IMG/VR virus record: IMGVR_UViG_3300046787_000428
Coordinates: 1 to 42,683 of that record
Reading direction: 5' to 3' (one strand)
Origin: a virus
Length of the DNA: 42,683 bases
The notes below the pieces were generated by a model. That model was not told where the DNA came from and ran no database searches. It saw only the letters and a program-made list of their open reading frames with translations. The translations under genes were made by a program, and so were the position numbers. Shown in pieces: positions 1 through 8,648 of the stretch. Within the stretch, counting starts at the first letter, position 1. Each line of letters opens with the position of its first letter.

Positions 1-145
1 TCACTATGGTGAGCGCCCTGTTCACACTCAACCATTTATCCCTGAAGGAGTTGTTGGAATTGATTGGTTTTTACATGACACTGAAACTCGTGCGACAACA
101 GCGCAGGTCTTGGAAGCGGAAAATAAAAGACTTGAAGACCGCTAA
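1..145 (+). CDS. C-terminal fragment, probably of the HNH endonuclease that begins at 42265
   Basis: An open frame enters from the window edge (frame starting at base 2) and stops at 143-145, giving 47 residues that begin HYGERPVHTQPF and end in a charged helical tail (EAENKRLEDR). In actinophage HNH proteins a YGERP-like segment typically follows the CHN..H core, so this resembles the 3' end of the HNH gene cut off at the other window end. Reading frames are compatible if the ends are joined. It faces the metallophosphoesterase gene across a short bidirectional terminator. Fragment identity is inferred; the open frame itself is clear. Confidence 0.6.
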   Translation, partial: HYGERPVHTQPFIPEGVVGIDWFLHDTETRATTAQVLEAENKRLEDR

Positions 146-152
146 ATGACAA

Positions 153-176
153 AAGCGTACCATTTATGGTACGCTT
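153..176. terminator. Hairpin terminator between convergent genes
   Basis: A perfect 11-bp inverted repeat (AAGCGTACCAT / ATGGTACGCTT) has only TT between the arms. On the minus strand it is followed by a TTTT tract, so it most clearly ends the minus-strand tail operon after the metallophosphoesterase. It also lies just after the plus-strand stop at 145. Confidence 0.8.
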
Positions 177-182
177 GCGCCA

Positions 183-1145
183 TTATTTAGCAGTAAACTT
201 TTGGCCTCGGAACCAAGCAGTTCCGTTGTTTATCTGAACCAATTCAAAAAACGGCTCTTCATTCTCAAGCGTGACAACACAGATACCTTGCTGCCAGTTC
301 TCCCAGAAGGTATGAGGTTTACCATCGACTCCCGTTGCGCCGTTGACGCTTGGTACAGCCCCGTCAACTCGGCAGAGGCAGCCTGGTGATACAGCGACAG
401 ATTTAATTGACCCTGCTCGGTCATAAACAGTTTTTGACTGTAGTTCCTGTCTGTGGACGTGTCCAAAAATGGTTGAGATGTGGGGGTCTGCGTTGGTGTA
501 GGCTGCTGCGGTAGAACCACCTGACCTGACTTTGTTGCCGTGTACAGCCCTAAGGCTTTGCGTGAGCCAGAAAGCGCCCGCTGGGTAGGCGTCAATGTAT
601 TCAACCCCAATTTCATCAAGTCGTAGTAAGTAAGGTATGGACATCACAGGTAGTTCATCTGCGTTTGCCCGCTTCAACCCGTAGGCTGCTGCAGTATTTA
701 TCATAACGAACTTTTCCATGCGACGGTCATGGTTACCTTCGATAAGAACAATGTGTGCATCTGGTCCTGCTGCTGCACGCTGCTCCTGCAAGAACTTGTG
801 CCCACGGTTGAAAGCGTACTGAGTCATACCAGCAAATGCTGGCTCCTGCTCAAAACGTCCCTGCGATGGCAAGTCCAAATAGTCGCCAAGGTTTATTACG
901 CCATCAACCTTGTCGTTGTGATACAACCAGTTAGTGATTTGCAAAGCAACATCCATTGCTCTCTCATCATGGAACGGGTCGAGCACACCGTCGAAGTTGC
1001 GGTAACCAATTTGTGGGTCAGGTAGCACAACCCAAGACTGGTGTTTTGCTTTTGACTTCTTTGGTTCTTTAGGGTTGTTGATAACAACTGGTTGCGCTGC
1101 GGTCACAGGCTGCCATGATGGCGATGGGTAAAGGTTATCTAACAC
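183..1145 (-). CDS. Calcineurin-like metallophosphoesterase
   Basis: This 320-residue protein carries the metallophosphoesterase signature blocks in order: DPQ near residue 43, GDYLD at 87-91, EGNHDRR around 136-142, then AVHG and FGHVHR toward the C-terminus. The family hydrolyses phosphomono- or diester bonds using two metal ions. The usual first motif DxH reads D43-P-Q45, so one metal ligand is substituted. The substrate is unknown; phage members are often assumed to act on nucleic acids or nucleotides. It is the last gene of the minus-strand operon, overlaps its upstream neighbour by 11 bp, and ends just before a hairpin terminator. Confidence 0.88.
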   Translation of the reverse strand: MLDNLYPSPSWQPVTAAQPVVINNPKEPKKSKAKHQSWVVLPDPQIGYRNFDGVLDPFHDERAMDVALQITNWLYHNDKVDGVINLGDYLDLPSQGRFEQEPAFAGMTQYAFNRGHKFLQEQRAAAGPDAHIVLIEGNHDRRMEKFVMINTAAAYGLKRANADELPVMSIPYLLRLDEIGVEYIDAYPAGAFWLTQSLRAVHGNKVRSGGSTAAAYTNADPHISTIFGHVHRQELQSKTVYDRAGSIKSVAVSPGCLCRVDGAVPSVNGATGVDGKPHTFWENWQQGICVVTLENEEPFFELVQINNGTAWFRGQKFTAK

Positions 1146-1356
1146 AGCAGCACGCTTTGTTTCTGTGCTTACGCACTACACCTTCACTCACTTGGAAACC
1201 TCTGTTGGTTAGTTCCTTGGCTAGTGCAAGGTTTGACCAGCGGACGTCCTGTAAAGCGTCTAACAAAATTTTCAAATCCGCTGGCTCTAGGTCTGTTGCA
1301 CGTTGCATCACGGCACACAAACTTTCTTTAACTGGTGGGGTCAATCCCTCTAACAT
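1135..1356 (-). CDS. Small helix-turn-helix-like protein
   Basis: I place the start at the ATG at 1356 because TGAGGAGACG lies just upstream of it; upstream codons in the frame look non-coding. The 73-residue product (MLEGLTPPVKESL...) is helical, with a segment reading LALAKELTNRGFQVSEGVVRKHR that resembles a helix-turn-helix with a basic recognition helix. Its role could be regulatory or packaging-related; I do not recognise a specific family. It overlaps both neighbours (by 29 and 11 bp), which implies translational coupling. Confidence 0.7.
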   Translation of the reverse strand: MLEGLTPPVKESLCAVMQRATDLEPADLKILLDALQDVRWSNLALAKELTNRGFQVSEGVVRKHRNKACCCVR

Positions 1357-1609
1357 TGTCCGTCTCCTCAATGTAAACATCCCAATGCCCTTCAGGGCAT
1401 GAGGCGTGGGGCAAACTTGCCTTAGCATCCATAATACAACCACATTTGCGACATTGGTGTGTAATCTTCATGAAAAATGGGCAAGTTTGGCAAATGGCTA
1501 AACGTTCGCTTTTTACCTCATCTGGCACCCTACCAATATTTGGGTCCAGCATGTCCCAGACACGGGCTGGGCGTTTCAGTGGCGGTATCTTAGGCAGTGG
1601 CTTCTTCAT
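1328..1609 (-). CDS. Cysteine-rich (zinc ribbon-like) phage protein
   Basis: The start at 1609 (MKKPLPKIPP) is preceded by CGGAGAG at good spacing, giving 93 residues. The middle holds a CxxCP ... CxxCGC ... CP.GHW arrangement, a compact metal-binding pattern seen in small proteins encoded near structural genes of many aquatic phages. It is probably a zinc-binding structural module; no enzymatic function can be assigned. It overlaps the next upstream gene by 20 bp. Confidence 0.75.
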   Translation of the reverse strand: MKKPLPKIPPLKRPARVWDMLDPNIGRVPDEVKSERLAICQTCPFFMKITHQCRKCGCIMDAKASLPHASCPEGHWDVYIEETDNVRGIDPTS

Positions 1610-1925
1610 GTTTGAACTCTCCGTCAACGTATAGCAAACCAATGTGGACGCCATTTTCTGGCTCGAACTTAACAAACGTTGGCTGAGCCAAGAACATGTC
1701 AGCCAACTTATCCTGGGCACGCAAAATCTCATACACCTTGCCATCTAGAATTACGGCAATGTGGTGCACGTCAATGTCCTTAGGTGGCTCATTGATGTAA
1801 AGTTCCTGCTGCTTCCAGAATTTGTCAATGACCAGTTTCTTCAGGATTTGAAGCGTGGTCAACTGAATATAGTCAGCCTTCTTCTCGGTGTAAATCTTTG
1901 CACCTGACGGCTTCTTGCGTGCCAT
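1590..1925 (-). CDS. Conserved phage protein, paralogue of the gene at 2638-2856
   Basis: The start is the ATG at 1925, which overlaps the upstream stop by one base (TAATG). Of its 111 residues, the first ~45 are basic/helical. The C-terminal half reads IAVILDGKVYEIL ... FLAQPTFVKFE ... VHIGLLYVDGEF. The same pattern recurs in the 72-residue protein at 2638-2856, so the two share a small beta-rich domain and probably arose by duplication. The function is unknown; context suggests a virion or tail accessory protein. Confidence 0.75.
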   Translation of the reverse strand: MARKKPSGAKIYTEKKADYIQLTTLQILKKLVIDKFWKQQELYINEPPKDIDVHHIAVILDGKVYEILRAQDKLADMFLAQPTFVKFEPENGVHIGLLYVDGEFKHEEATA

Positions 1926-2617
1926 TAGTTGTATTCCTTTCGGTGCCACATGGTTTTCTTGTAACTGCGTGCAGGGTCACGAACAACAGAAGCGTGTGCC
2001 TCTAGGCTGTCAGCATAGCCCTGATTGTTTTTAGTCATCTTCCACGACACCCGTTTGATTGGGATAATCTGGGCAAATGGTGTGCCCTTAGGGATTGTCC
2101 CTTCGAAGTCTTCACGGATGTAGAAAGGTATGTTGCCTGCACCCCAGAACTCGTCTGTGTCCATGATGCCTGACATGATTTTGAATGGCAGGTCATCACG
2201 GTTCAATGGTGGGATTACTAGCGTTGAGTAGTTTCGTGGAGTTTTCCAGCCCCACAATCCAGCAAACACCAAATGGTTTGGTAGGTAGCCTGGGATACGT
2301 GGCATTGTTGAACCCATCTCATGTGGGCGTTCATCGATGAACTGTCCAATCTTGTCAGACTCCCAATCAAGTTTCAGGCTGCCATCCTCATAACGTGAAA
2401 CATGAATGTCCACGGGAATAGTCAAAGCGTAACCGCTAATCATGGCATCAAGATAAGGGATGCACTTTTTTAGTCCAGCCATTTTCTTGTAGTCATACTT
2501 CGCTGACTGAAAATGGGTTTCAGCCTTACGATACCACTCAGGCAAAAAGTTCTTGATTGGTTGTGGCTGACCTGCACCGCCGTGCATACGGTTTGATACG
2601 AAAGAAATAATACGCAT
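1925..2617 (-). CDS. Conserved phage protein of unknown function
   Basis: This 230-residue soluble protein starts MRIISFVSNRMHG and contains FLPEWYRKAE, a region around CIPYLDAMISGYAL, and aromatic-rich blocks (FAGLWGWKTPRNYSTL, FWGAGNIPFYIRED). Similar architectures occur as uncharacterised proteins in aquatic phages; I cannot assign a reaction. No signal peptide or membrane segment is visible. It lies between the two IDG.VY/QPTFV paralogues in the tail operon, with the downstream gene start overlapping its stop. Confidence 0.75.
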   Translation of the reverse strand: MRIISFVSNRMHGGAGQPQPIKNFLPEWYRKAETHFQSAKYDYKKMAGLKKCIPYLDAMISGYALTIPVDIHVSRYEDGSLKLDWESDKIGQFIDERPHEMGSTMPRIPGYLPNHLVFAGLWGWKTPRNYSTLVIPPLNRDDLPFKIMSGIMDTDEFWGAGNIPFYIREDFEGTIPKGTPFAQIIPIKRVSWKMTKNNQGYADSLEAHASVVRDPARSYKKTMWHRKEYN

Positions 2618-2637
2618 GTCGTCTCCTTTGGTTGCGT

Positions 2638-2856
2638 TTACTTAGTGAATGTGCCCGTCGTGGCGTCATACTTGTCGCCAATGGCAACCTCAGCCTTGTC
2701 CACCTGGACAAAGGTTGGCTGCGACATGAACTGGGCTGCAGAGTTGCCATCAGTGTTAAGCACCTGATACACGGTGCCGTCAATGATTAAGGCGATGCTG
2801 TAGTCCAGGTTGTTCTCGTCGATTGACGCTAGTTCTGGGATTTCTGGTAGTGGCAT
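2638..2856 (-). CDS. Small beta-rich phage protein, paralogue of the gene at 1590-1925
   Basis: This 72-residue protein contains IALIIDGTVYQVL, then FMSQPTFVQVD, then IGDKYDATTGTF. This aligns with the C-terminal half of the 1590-1925 product and with a short domain common in phage structural clusters. Its start ATG at 2856 follows AAGGAT. It sits directly downstream of the cysteine-rich adhesin. The function is not known. Confidence 0.75.
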   Translation of the reverse strand: MPLPEIPELASIDENNLDYSIALIIDGTVYQVLNTDGNSAAQFMSQPTFVQVDKAEVAIGDKYDATTGTFTK

Positions 2857-2864
2857 GATTATCC

Positions 2865-3737
2865 TTAAGGGTTCGTTTCTATTGTAGTTGATGCAATGGT
2901 GCTGCCTTGGTTATAGGCCGAAGGTGAAATCATTAGCCCAAACTTTTTAGTAGTAGTTGGTGACGACGGAGTGTATGTCAGGTCTGACCCAATCTGTGTA
3001 GTCATACCAGCATCTGAATAAGGCTTAATAGTAATTGCTGACCCAGAAGTCTTGACCTTAAATGCTGCTGCCACGTTCGCAATAGTCCAGTTAGTAATCT
3101 CAGTGACAGTGTTCGATACGGCCTGAAGCACACGAATATATTGCGGATAACAGGTTGAACAAGAATATGTGTAGCCTGTGCAACCAGATGCGGTGCAACC
3201 ATAAGCAGTACAACCATAACCTGAACATGTATTTGAGTAACTGGTGCACCCAGTTCCAGTACAACCATAAGCGCCACAAGCGTATGGTGGATAGCGGTTA
3301 TAGAACACGCAGCCATAACCCGTGCAACCATAACCTGAGCATGATGAGGAATAACTTGTACAGCCGTAGCCTGTGCAACCGTAGCCTGTGCAACCATAAC
3401 TTGAGCAGACGTTGGTACAGTTACATGACACGGCCTCTTGGCGCATGCCAACAGCCCACCAGTTGTTAGCATCAGTGACCCACAAAGCAGCAGTAGCGCC
3501 CTGTGCAGAAGAAACAACTGACACAGTTGCGTTGCTATAAGGCATGTCCTGAGTCACCATAGGGTAACTTGATGCAGAAGTTGAAGTGGCAGCAGCGCCT
3601 GGGGTTACGTTCCAAGTACCACGGTCAGTGTTCCATTTAGAGCCGTCGGTGGCTATGCCCATACCCGTCGAGGTTCGCTGAAAAGTGTCAACAAACTTCT
3701 TGCGGACAGCAGCAGCAATAGGGTAAAGAGTTCTCAT
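2865..3737 (-). CDS. Jelly-roll tail adhesin with a large cysteine-rich insertion
   Basis: The start is the ATG at 3737, overlapping the stop of the fibre gene by 4 bp (ATGA), giving 290 residues. The flanks (about residues 25-100 and 200-285) look like a LamG/concanavalin-type beta sandwich. Between them, residues 105-198 contain 18 cysteines in a repetitive Y-G-C-T-G pattern with Gly, Tyr, Ser and Thr between. The likely role is receptor binding or a disulfide/metal-stabilised tip on the tail fibre. There is no signal peptide. The insertion is too regular in amino acids and nucleotides to be a frameshift artefact. Confidence 0.8.
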   Translation of the reverse strand: MRTLYPIAAAVRKKFVDTFQRTSTGMGIATDGSKWNTDRGTWNVTPGAAATSTSASSYPMVTQDMPYSNATVSVVSSAQGATAALWVTDANNWWAVGMRQEAVSCNCTNVCSSYGCTGYGCTGYGCTSYSSSCSGYGCTGYGCVFYNRYPPYACGAYGCTGTGCTSYSNTCSGYGCTAYGCTASGCTGYTYSCSTCYPQYIRVLQAVSNTVTEITNWTIANVAAAFKVKTSGSAITIKPYSDAGMTTQIGSDLTYTPSSPTTTKKFGLMISPSAYNQGSTIASTTIETNP

Positions 3738-5968
3738 AGTGTCAAGTCTCCAGAGAGAATCCAAGTATCGGTGGCACGCTTCAGCAACATGGCCTGTGAC
3801 CATTGGGCACGAGTCTTAGTTCCTGGCGTATAGTTCAAAGTTACACCACCTGCAGCAGCAACCGTAACCTGACCTGCACCAATCTGGGTTAGGTAGATAG
3901 TTGTGCCCACATCAAACGCCACGCTGGCGTTAGTTGGAATAGTAACAGTAATGGCTGACGAGTTGTTTAGTTCAACCATCTTGTTCTTGTCAGCCAACAC
4001 GAGCGTGTAAGTTGTGCCTGTTTGTGAGTTGAATGCGGTAACAGTTGGGGCATCTGCACCTGCGGGCCCTGTCGCACCCGTTGCACCTGTCGCTCCTGTC
4101 GCACCCGTTGCTCCTGTTGGGCCTGCTGGACCTTGAATACCCTGTGGTCCTTGTGCACCTGTTGCACCATCAGCACCTGCTGGGCCTTGCGGGCCTGTTG
4201 CACCTGTTGGGCCTGCTGGACCTGTTGCACCATCAGCACCATCAGCACCATCAGCACCATCTAAACCATTTGCACCTGCAGGCCCTGTTGCACCTGTTGC
4301 ACCCGTTGGTCCTGCTGGCCCCTGTGGACCTGTTGCACCATCTGCACCCGCAGGCCCTGTCGCACCCGTTGCTCCTGTTGGACCTGCTGGTCCCTGTGGA
4401 CCTTCTGGACCCGTTGGCCCTGCTGGTCCCTGTGGACCTGTTGCGCCCGTTGCACCATCTGCACCTGGCACACCCTGGATACCTTGCGGACCAACCTGTG
4501 TATACATAACCTGTGAAACAGTTGTAATGATTGATGGCACACCAGGTGATGGTGACGCTGCAGCAATGTAAGGCAAAGAAACATCAGTCGAAGAAGCAGT
4601 CCAAGCAATTTGCACCACGTGGCCTGCCAGTGCCTCAGCAACAAAATTCAACGTTAAGACAGAAAGGCTTGGTTCACTGCCTTTCTTGGTTGGCAAATCA
4701 ATTTCGGTAGATGAATCAGGGTAGGCTACGCCGTTGCTGATAATCCAAAACTTTGCTTTATGCACAGCGTTGCTATTGTTAGCAATCTGGACAGAAAATG
4801 TCAGGCTGTAAACACCTGGTTCCTCAATAATGATGTCAGTGTGGTTAGTGTCTACGTAAACATTCAAGCCACCTGCTTCACTGTTCATCTTTGCAAGATG
4901 AGTGCTTGTGGTGTTGGCTAAGGTTTGGGTTGTTGTGTCATAGAAACTACCCCAGTGACCTTGCGCTCCACCTGCACCAGGGTCACCCTGAACACCCTGA
5001 GGTCCAGTATCACCAGTGTCACCCTTGTCACCTTTTTCACCCTGAATACCCTGAATACCCTGAGGACCTTCAACACCCTGAATACCCTGAGAACCTTGCG
5101 GACCAGTTGCACCAGTTGCACCAGTTGCACCAGTAGGCCCAGTATCGCCTGTGTCACCCTTGTCACCCTTGATGCCCTGAATACCCTGCGGACCAGTCTC
5201 ACCCTGCGGACCTGTTGCACCCGTGTTACCAGTGTCACCCTTGTCACCCTTGACACCTTGAATACCCTGCGGACCAGTAGGTCCAGTAGCGCCCGTTGCA
5301 CCCGTGTTACCCGTGTCACCCTTGACGCCCTGAATACCCTGAGGCCCCTGAGGTCCAGTGTTACCAGTGTCACCCTTGTCGCCCTTGTCACCTTTATCGC
5401 CCTGTGGGATAGTCAGGTTCAAAACTTGGTCAGGTGACGTGCCAGTAATCTCAGCATCAGCAGAAGAACCAGCATCGCCAGTAAAGACGGTGCCAATGGT
5501 TAAAGTGTTTGCTGGACCCGCTGGACCTTCAGGACCATCTGGACCCTCTGGGCCTGTTGGGCCTGTTGCACCTGCTGGACCTGTCGCACCCGTGTCGCCC
5601 TTAGGTAGTACAAGGCTGAGCGTCTGTGTTGGGGCTGTGCCTGTAATAGTCGCATTGGCTGTAGCCCCCGACGTAACAGTTCCAATAGACAAAGAGTTGG
5701 CTGGGCCAGTCGGACCTGTAGCACCCACAAGGGAATCTAACCAGTCATTTACAGTACCGACAAAACCTTCGGCTATTGCAATCTGGTAAGCGGATAAGCC
5801 CGCTACGCCTTGGGTGAAATAGGGCAGGCTGACCCAGTTCGATGTGCCGTCTCCAATTTTGACCTTAAGAGTATCGTCCTCAACACCCATCTCGCCATCA
5901 GCAAGAACAGGGTTAGCAGAAGTCCACGAGGCTGCTGCGCCACGACGCAACTGAATAATTACTGCCAT
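3734..5968 (-). CDS. Collagen-like tail fibre protein
   Basis: This 744-residue protein starts with a phage fibre N-terminal module ([26 protein letters not shown]). Two long Gly-X-Y collagen tracts, about residues 190-335 and 495-640, are rich in GPQGIQG, GDKGD and GATGPTG. Between them lies a ~150-residue globular beta domain resembling a C1q/TNF-like trimeric jelly roll. The C-terminal ~100 residues ([20 protein letters not shown] onward) match a common phage fibre-end domain. It presumably trimerises and carries receptor-binding elements. It lies one base from the preceding small tail-tip gene. Confidence 0.9.
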   Translation of the reverse strand: MAVIIQLRRGAAASWTSANPVLADGEMGVEDDTLKVKIGDGTSNWVSLPYFTQGVAGLSAYQIAIAEGFVGTVNDWLDSLVGATGPTGPANSLSIGTVTSGATANATITGTAPTQTLSLVLPKGDTGATGPAGATGPTGPEGPDGPEGPAGPANTLTIGTVFTGDAGSSADAEITGTSPDQVLNLTIPQGDKGDKGDKGDTGNTGPQGPQGIQGVKGDTGNTGATGATGPTGPQGIQGVKGDKGDTGNTGATGPQGETGPQGIQGIKGDKGDTGDTGPTGATGATGATGPQGSQGIQGVEGPQGIQGIQGEKGDKGDTGDTGPQGVQGDPGAGGAQGHWGSFYDTTTQTLANTTSTHLAKMNSEAGGLNVYVDTNHTDIIIEEPGVYSLTFSVQIANNSNAVHKAKFWIISNGVAYPDSSTEIDLPTKKGSEPSLSVLTLNFVAEALAGHVVQIAWTASSTDVSLPYIAAASPSPGVPSIITTVSQVMYTQVGPQGIQGVPGADGATGATGPQGPAGPTGPEGPQGPAGPTGATGATGPAGADGATGPQGPAGPTGATGATGPAGANGLDGADGADGADGATGPAGPTGATGPQGPAGADGATGAQGPQGIQGPAGPTGATGATGATGATGATGPAGADAPTVTAFNSQTGTTYTLVLADKNKMVELNNSSAITVTIPTNASVAFDVGTTIYLTQIGAGQVTVAAAGGVTLNYTPGTKTRAQWSQAMLLKRATDTWILSGDLTL

Positions 5969-6222
5969 TAGATTCCTCCGCCGTCAAGGTGTGGGATAGG
6001 TCCATAAATAGTATCAGGATAGCCACCATCAACATTCATCCAACCACCCTCAATATCAGAAAACTTAATCCTGACAGAATCTTTACCATTGTGGCTGTGG
6101 TTACCTGCTGCTGCCTGTGTAGGCTTAATACCCAAAGTGTGGTGCTGCGCCTGTGCACTAGAATCCTTATCAGAGTTAATGTGTAAAGCATTAACTTCTT
6201 CAGAATTGAGCACAGGAGACAT
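5968..6222 (-). CDS. Small histidine-rich tail-tip/fibre-associated protein
   Basis: The first gene of the minus-strand tail operon has 84 residues from the ATG at 6222. It carries [21 protein letters not shown], a motif family found in phage fibre and host-specificity proteins where H-x-H sites can bind metal. The upstream ORF extension looks non-coding. No Shine-Dalgarno precedes the ATG, but TACAAT lies exactly 6 nt upstream, suggesting a leaderless message. The stop overlaps the fibre start (TAATG). Confidence 0.75.
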   Translation of the reverse strand: MSPVLNSEEVNALHINSDKDSSAQAQHHTLGIKPTQAAAGNHSHNGKDSVRIKFSDIEGGWMNVDGGYPDTIYGPIPHLDGGGI

Positions 6223-6228
6223 GCTACC

Positions 6229-6234
6229 ATTGTA
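6229..6234 (-). promoter_or_regulatory. Putative -10 of a leaderless promoter for the tail operon
   Basis: Read on the minus strand, TACAAT is followed by GGTAGC and then the ATG at 6222, placing transcription initiation at or next to the start codon. No convincing -35 was seen. The site sits inside a small inverted repeat (GCTAC-CATT-GTAGC, 6223-6236) in a 29-bp divergent intergenic gap. The same -10/N6/ATG layout occurs at 13168 and 28939. Confidence 0.55.
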
Positions 6235-6251
6235 GCGTAAAGGAGACGACC

Positions 6252-6683
6252 TTGAGTAAAGCAAAAGACATCGGCACACGAGCCGAAACAGCAGTAAGAA
6301 ACTACCTGCTAAGCACGGGCTACAACCCGCTAGACGCACACCGCAACGTCCTAAAAGGCACAGCCGATGAAGGCGACGTCTGGCTACGAGAATCCTACGG
6401 ACTAATCGTATTCGAAATCAAAGGCGGTAAGATGGCTAAAGAAGCATCCTACGGTCAAGTCGAAAAATGGATGCAAGAAGCAGAAACGGAGAGACACAAT
6501 GCTTCAGCCAAATTTGGTTTTCTTGTTACTCAACGTGCTGGTGTTGGTTACCCTAGGGCTGGTGAATGGTGGGCTTACGCCAAAGTTCAGGACATTATCT
6601 ATCTGCGTACTCACCTTGACGTTATTGACGAATCTATTGTTCGCCTCCGTCTCAGCGACCTAGTAAAACTAATACATGGCTAA
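6252..6683 (+). CDS. PD-(D/E)XK-type nuclease (VRR-NUC/Holliday resolvase-like)
   Basis: The TTG start at 6252 is supported by AAAGGAG 8-14 bases upstream. The 143-residue product has an N-terminal helical GTRAETAVRNYL segment, then DEGDVWL and IVFEIKGGK, which fit the D...ExK catalytic core of small resolvase-like nucleases. These act on branched or free DNA ends during recombination or packaging. It heads the plus-strand late operon and overlaps the large terminase by 8 bp, so a role in preparing DNA for packaging is plausible but inferred. Confidence 0.75.
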   Translation: MSKAKDIGTRAETAVRNYLLSTGYNPLDAHRNVLKGTADEGDVWLRESYGLIVFEIKGGKMAKEASYGQVEKWMQEAETERHNASAKFGFLVTQRAGVGYPRAGEWWAYAKVQDIIYLRTHLDVIDESIVRLRLSDLVKLIHG

Positions 6684-8211
6684 AGACTCATTCGACCTAC
6701 AAGACGTCCTACTCCAACTAGGAGAAGGACTATCTGAGTCTGTCCACACCCCCAACCTCTACGACTACAAAGCCTCAGATAAGCAGCAACTATTTCACCA
6801 AATGCAACAAAAAGCCCGCCTATACATTGGCGGTAACCGTTCAGGAAAGTCCCTCGGCTCAACCATCGAAGGCATCTACTACGTCACCAAAACCCACCCG
6901 TTCCGCAAAATGCCAGACGAACCAGTGCGAGGCCGTGTCGTAGCCGTTGACTTCTTGAACGGTGTTGATAAGATTATCCTTCCACTATGGAAACAATGGC
7001 TGCCCAAAAAATACCTAATCAACGGTAGTTGGGAACAGTCATACAGCCGTGAACGTCACGTTCTAACCCTAAACAATGGGTCATTCGTAGAGTTCATGTC
7101 CCAGGACCAGGACCTCGACAAGTTCGCAGGTTCATCACGCCATTTCGTGCACTTCGACGAGGAGTGCCCTAAATCAGTCTGGCTGGAATGTTTAGCCCGT
7201 CTTGTCGATACAGACGGAGACTGGTGGATGTCACAGACCCCTGTGCAAGGAATGGAATGGATTTTTGATGACGTTTATCAGCCTGCCAAAGATGGCACCA
7301 AAGACATCGGCATTGTTGAAGCAAGCATGGAGGATAACCCTTCGCTTAGTAAAGAGGCCATTGACAGGTTCATGGAGAACCTCAGTGAAGAAGAGCGTCT
7401 CATCCGCAAGAACGGACAGTACATCCATCTTGGCGGTTCAGTCTTTCCAGAATTCAGCCCTGTTACACACTGTATACCTAGAGGGCAGTTCAAACCCACT
7501 GCAAGACATCGAATTATTCGAACAATGGATTCGGGATACACCAACCCCACAGTCTGGCTGTGGATGGCAGTTGACGAAGATGGAACTATTGTCGTCTTCA
7601 AAGAGCATTACCAATCGAAATGGAATGTTGAGCAGCACGCCCAGGTAGTGAACCGTTGGACCAAGGAAATCCTCAAAGAGTCTGGCGCAGAACTCTTCCT
7701 CACTACAGGTGACCCAGCCATCAAACAAACCAAAGAGCACACTGGCACGTCTATCCTGCAGGAATACGCCAAGCACGGCATCTATCTGGCTGTGGATAAC
7801 ATCCCTACAGACCGCCGAATTGGGTTAGAAAAGATTCAGCAATACATGAAAATCAACCCAAAAACTAAAAAACCTTACCTAATGATTACGGACGACTGCC
7901 CACAACTAATTGCAGAACTCCCTAAACTAAAATGGAAAAAACACGCATCTGCTAGAGTGGCAGAGCAAAAGAATAAACTAGAAGACATACGAGACAAAGA
8001 CAATCACTGCTATGATGCTCTTAAGTACGCCATGACATTCATGGACGACTTGACACCAGAGAAGCAGTTCAGTGCTTCCAAACGAGACGAATTCCACCGT
8101 GAGTTCAGAGGACACTTCGGGGCAACCGAAAAGTTCAAAGAATACGATGATTCATCCGAATGGGGCGACAATTGGCGAGGCGTAGCCTCAGTTAGAGAGT
8201 TAGAAGGATGA
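6676..8211 (+). CDS. terL: Terminase large subunit
   Basis: The 511-residue packaging motor has an N-terminal ATPase with Walker A GGNRSGKS at residues 52-59 and Walker B HFVHFDEE with D161/E162. The C-terminal RNase H-like nuclease has candidate metal ligands D285 (TMDSGYT), D346 (TTGDPAIK) and D447 (DNHCYDALKYAM). It cuts and translocates concatemeric DNA into proheads through the portal. No small terminase lies next to it; the best candidate is on the minus strand at 27203-27925. It overlaps both neighbours by a few bases. Confidence 0.95.
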   Translation: MAKDSFDLQDVLLQLGEGLSESVHTPNLYDYKASDKQQLFHQMQQKARLYIGGNRSGKSLGSTIEGIYYVTKTHPFRKMPDEPVRGRVVAVDFLNGVDKIILPLWKQWLPKKYLINGSWEQSYSRERHVLTLNNGSFVEFMSQDQDLDKFAGSSRHFVHFDEECPKSVWLECLARLVDTDGDWWMSQTPVQGMEWIFDDVYQPAKDGTKDIGIVEASMEDNPSLSKEAIDRFMENLSEEERLIRKNGQYIHLGGSVFPEFSPVTHCIPRGQFKPTARHRIIRTMDSGYTNPTVWLWMAVDEDGTIVVFKEHYQSKWNVEQHAQVVNRWTKEILKESGAELFLTTGDPAIKQTKEHTGTSILQEYAKHGIYLAVDNIPTDRRIGLEKIQQYMKINPKTKKPYLMITDDCPQLIAELPKLKWKKHASARVAEQKNKLEDIRDKDNHCYDALKYAMTFMDDLTPEKQFSASKRDEFHREFRGHFGATEKFKEYDDSSEWGDNWRGVASVRELEG

Positions 8212-8648
8212 GACAGTTCAACGTTTTTGAAAACGGTGCACCATTCCCAGGTACCTGCGTAGGGTGCCGAAGCAACATAAAACTATTCGACCTAGGCACA
8301 GACCTAATTTCAGGCGGTAACGCCATGATTTGTGCCCAGTGCGTAAACGACTTGGCAGAATTTGTAGGCCAAGCACCTAAACAGCCTTTGCTTGACGAAA
8401 TCACTAAACTAAAGGCTGAAATTGTTTCACGTGAAACAGAACTAGAAAAAGTACCAAGCCTAGTAGAGGGACTTATTAATGGAATTCGTAGTAGCGTTAC
8501 TGATTTTGTCTTCGCTGTTTCTTACAGCAGTAGTGTTAGCAGCGAGGAGCCTGTTCAAGAGCCTGAGCCAAGCGAGCCAGGACCAGATAAAACTGAGCAA
8601 ACTCCAAAACGACACGATAAAGCACCTAAGCAACCTGCTGGCAAGTAA
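8208..8648 (+). CDS. Zinc-ribbon/coiled-coil phage protein
   Basis: The N-terminal part of this 146-residue protein has CVGC (residues ~17-20) and, 24 residues later, CAQC, forming a likely zinc ribbon. A charged helical segment follows, and then a low-complexity Ser/Glu/Pro tail. The tail is encoded where a second gene (8479-8805) runs in another frame. The function is unknown; it sits between terminase and portal. It overlaps the terminase stop by 4 bp (ATGA), supporting coupled translation. Confidence 0.65.
   Translation: MRQFNVFENGAPFPGTCVGCRSNIKLFDLGTDLISGGNAMICAQCVNDLAEFVGQAPKQPLLDEITKLKAEIVSRETELEKVPSLVEGLINGIRSSVTDFVFAVSYSSSVSSEEPVQEPEPSEPGPDKTEQTPKRHDKAPKQPAGK

Noticed and set aside
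3143-3426. Cysteine-rich repeat region considered as a CRISPR-like or non-coding tandem array
   Set aside because: The unit is in frame with the adhesin and is irregular in length; no constant repeat with unique spacers.
4045-5437. Several long plus-strand and minus-strand open frames inside the collagen fibre gene
   Set aside because: They are frame shadows of the repetitive Gly-X-Y codons; their translations are low-complexity Leu/His or Arg/Val runs without start signals.
6676-8648. Frameshift between terminase and the zinc-ribbon gene
   Set aside because: The 4-bp ATGA overlap is ordinary translational coupling and both proteins are complete in length and motifs.
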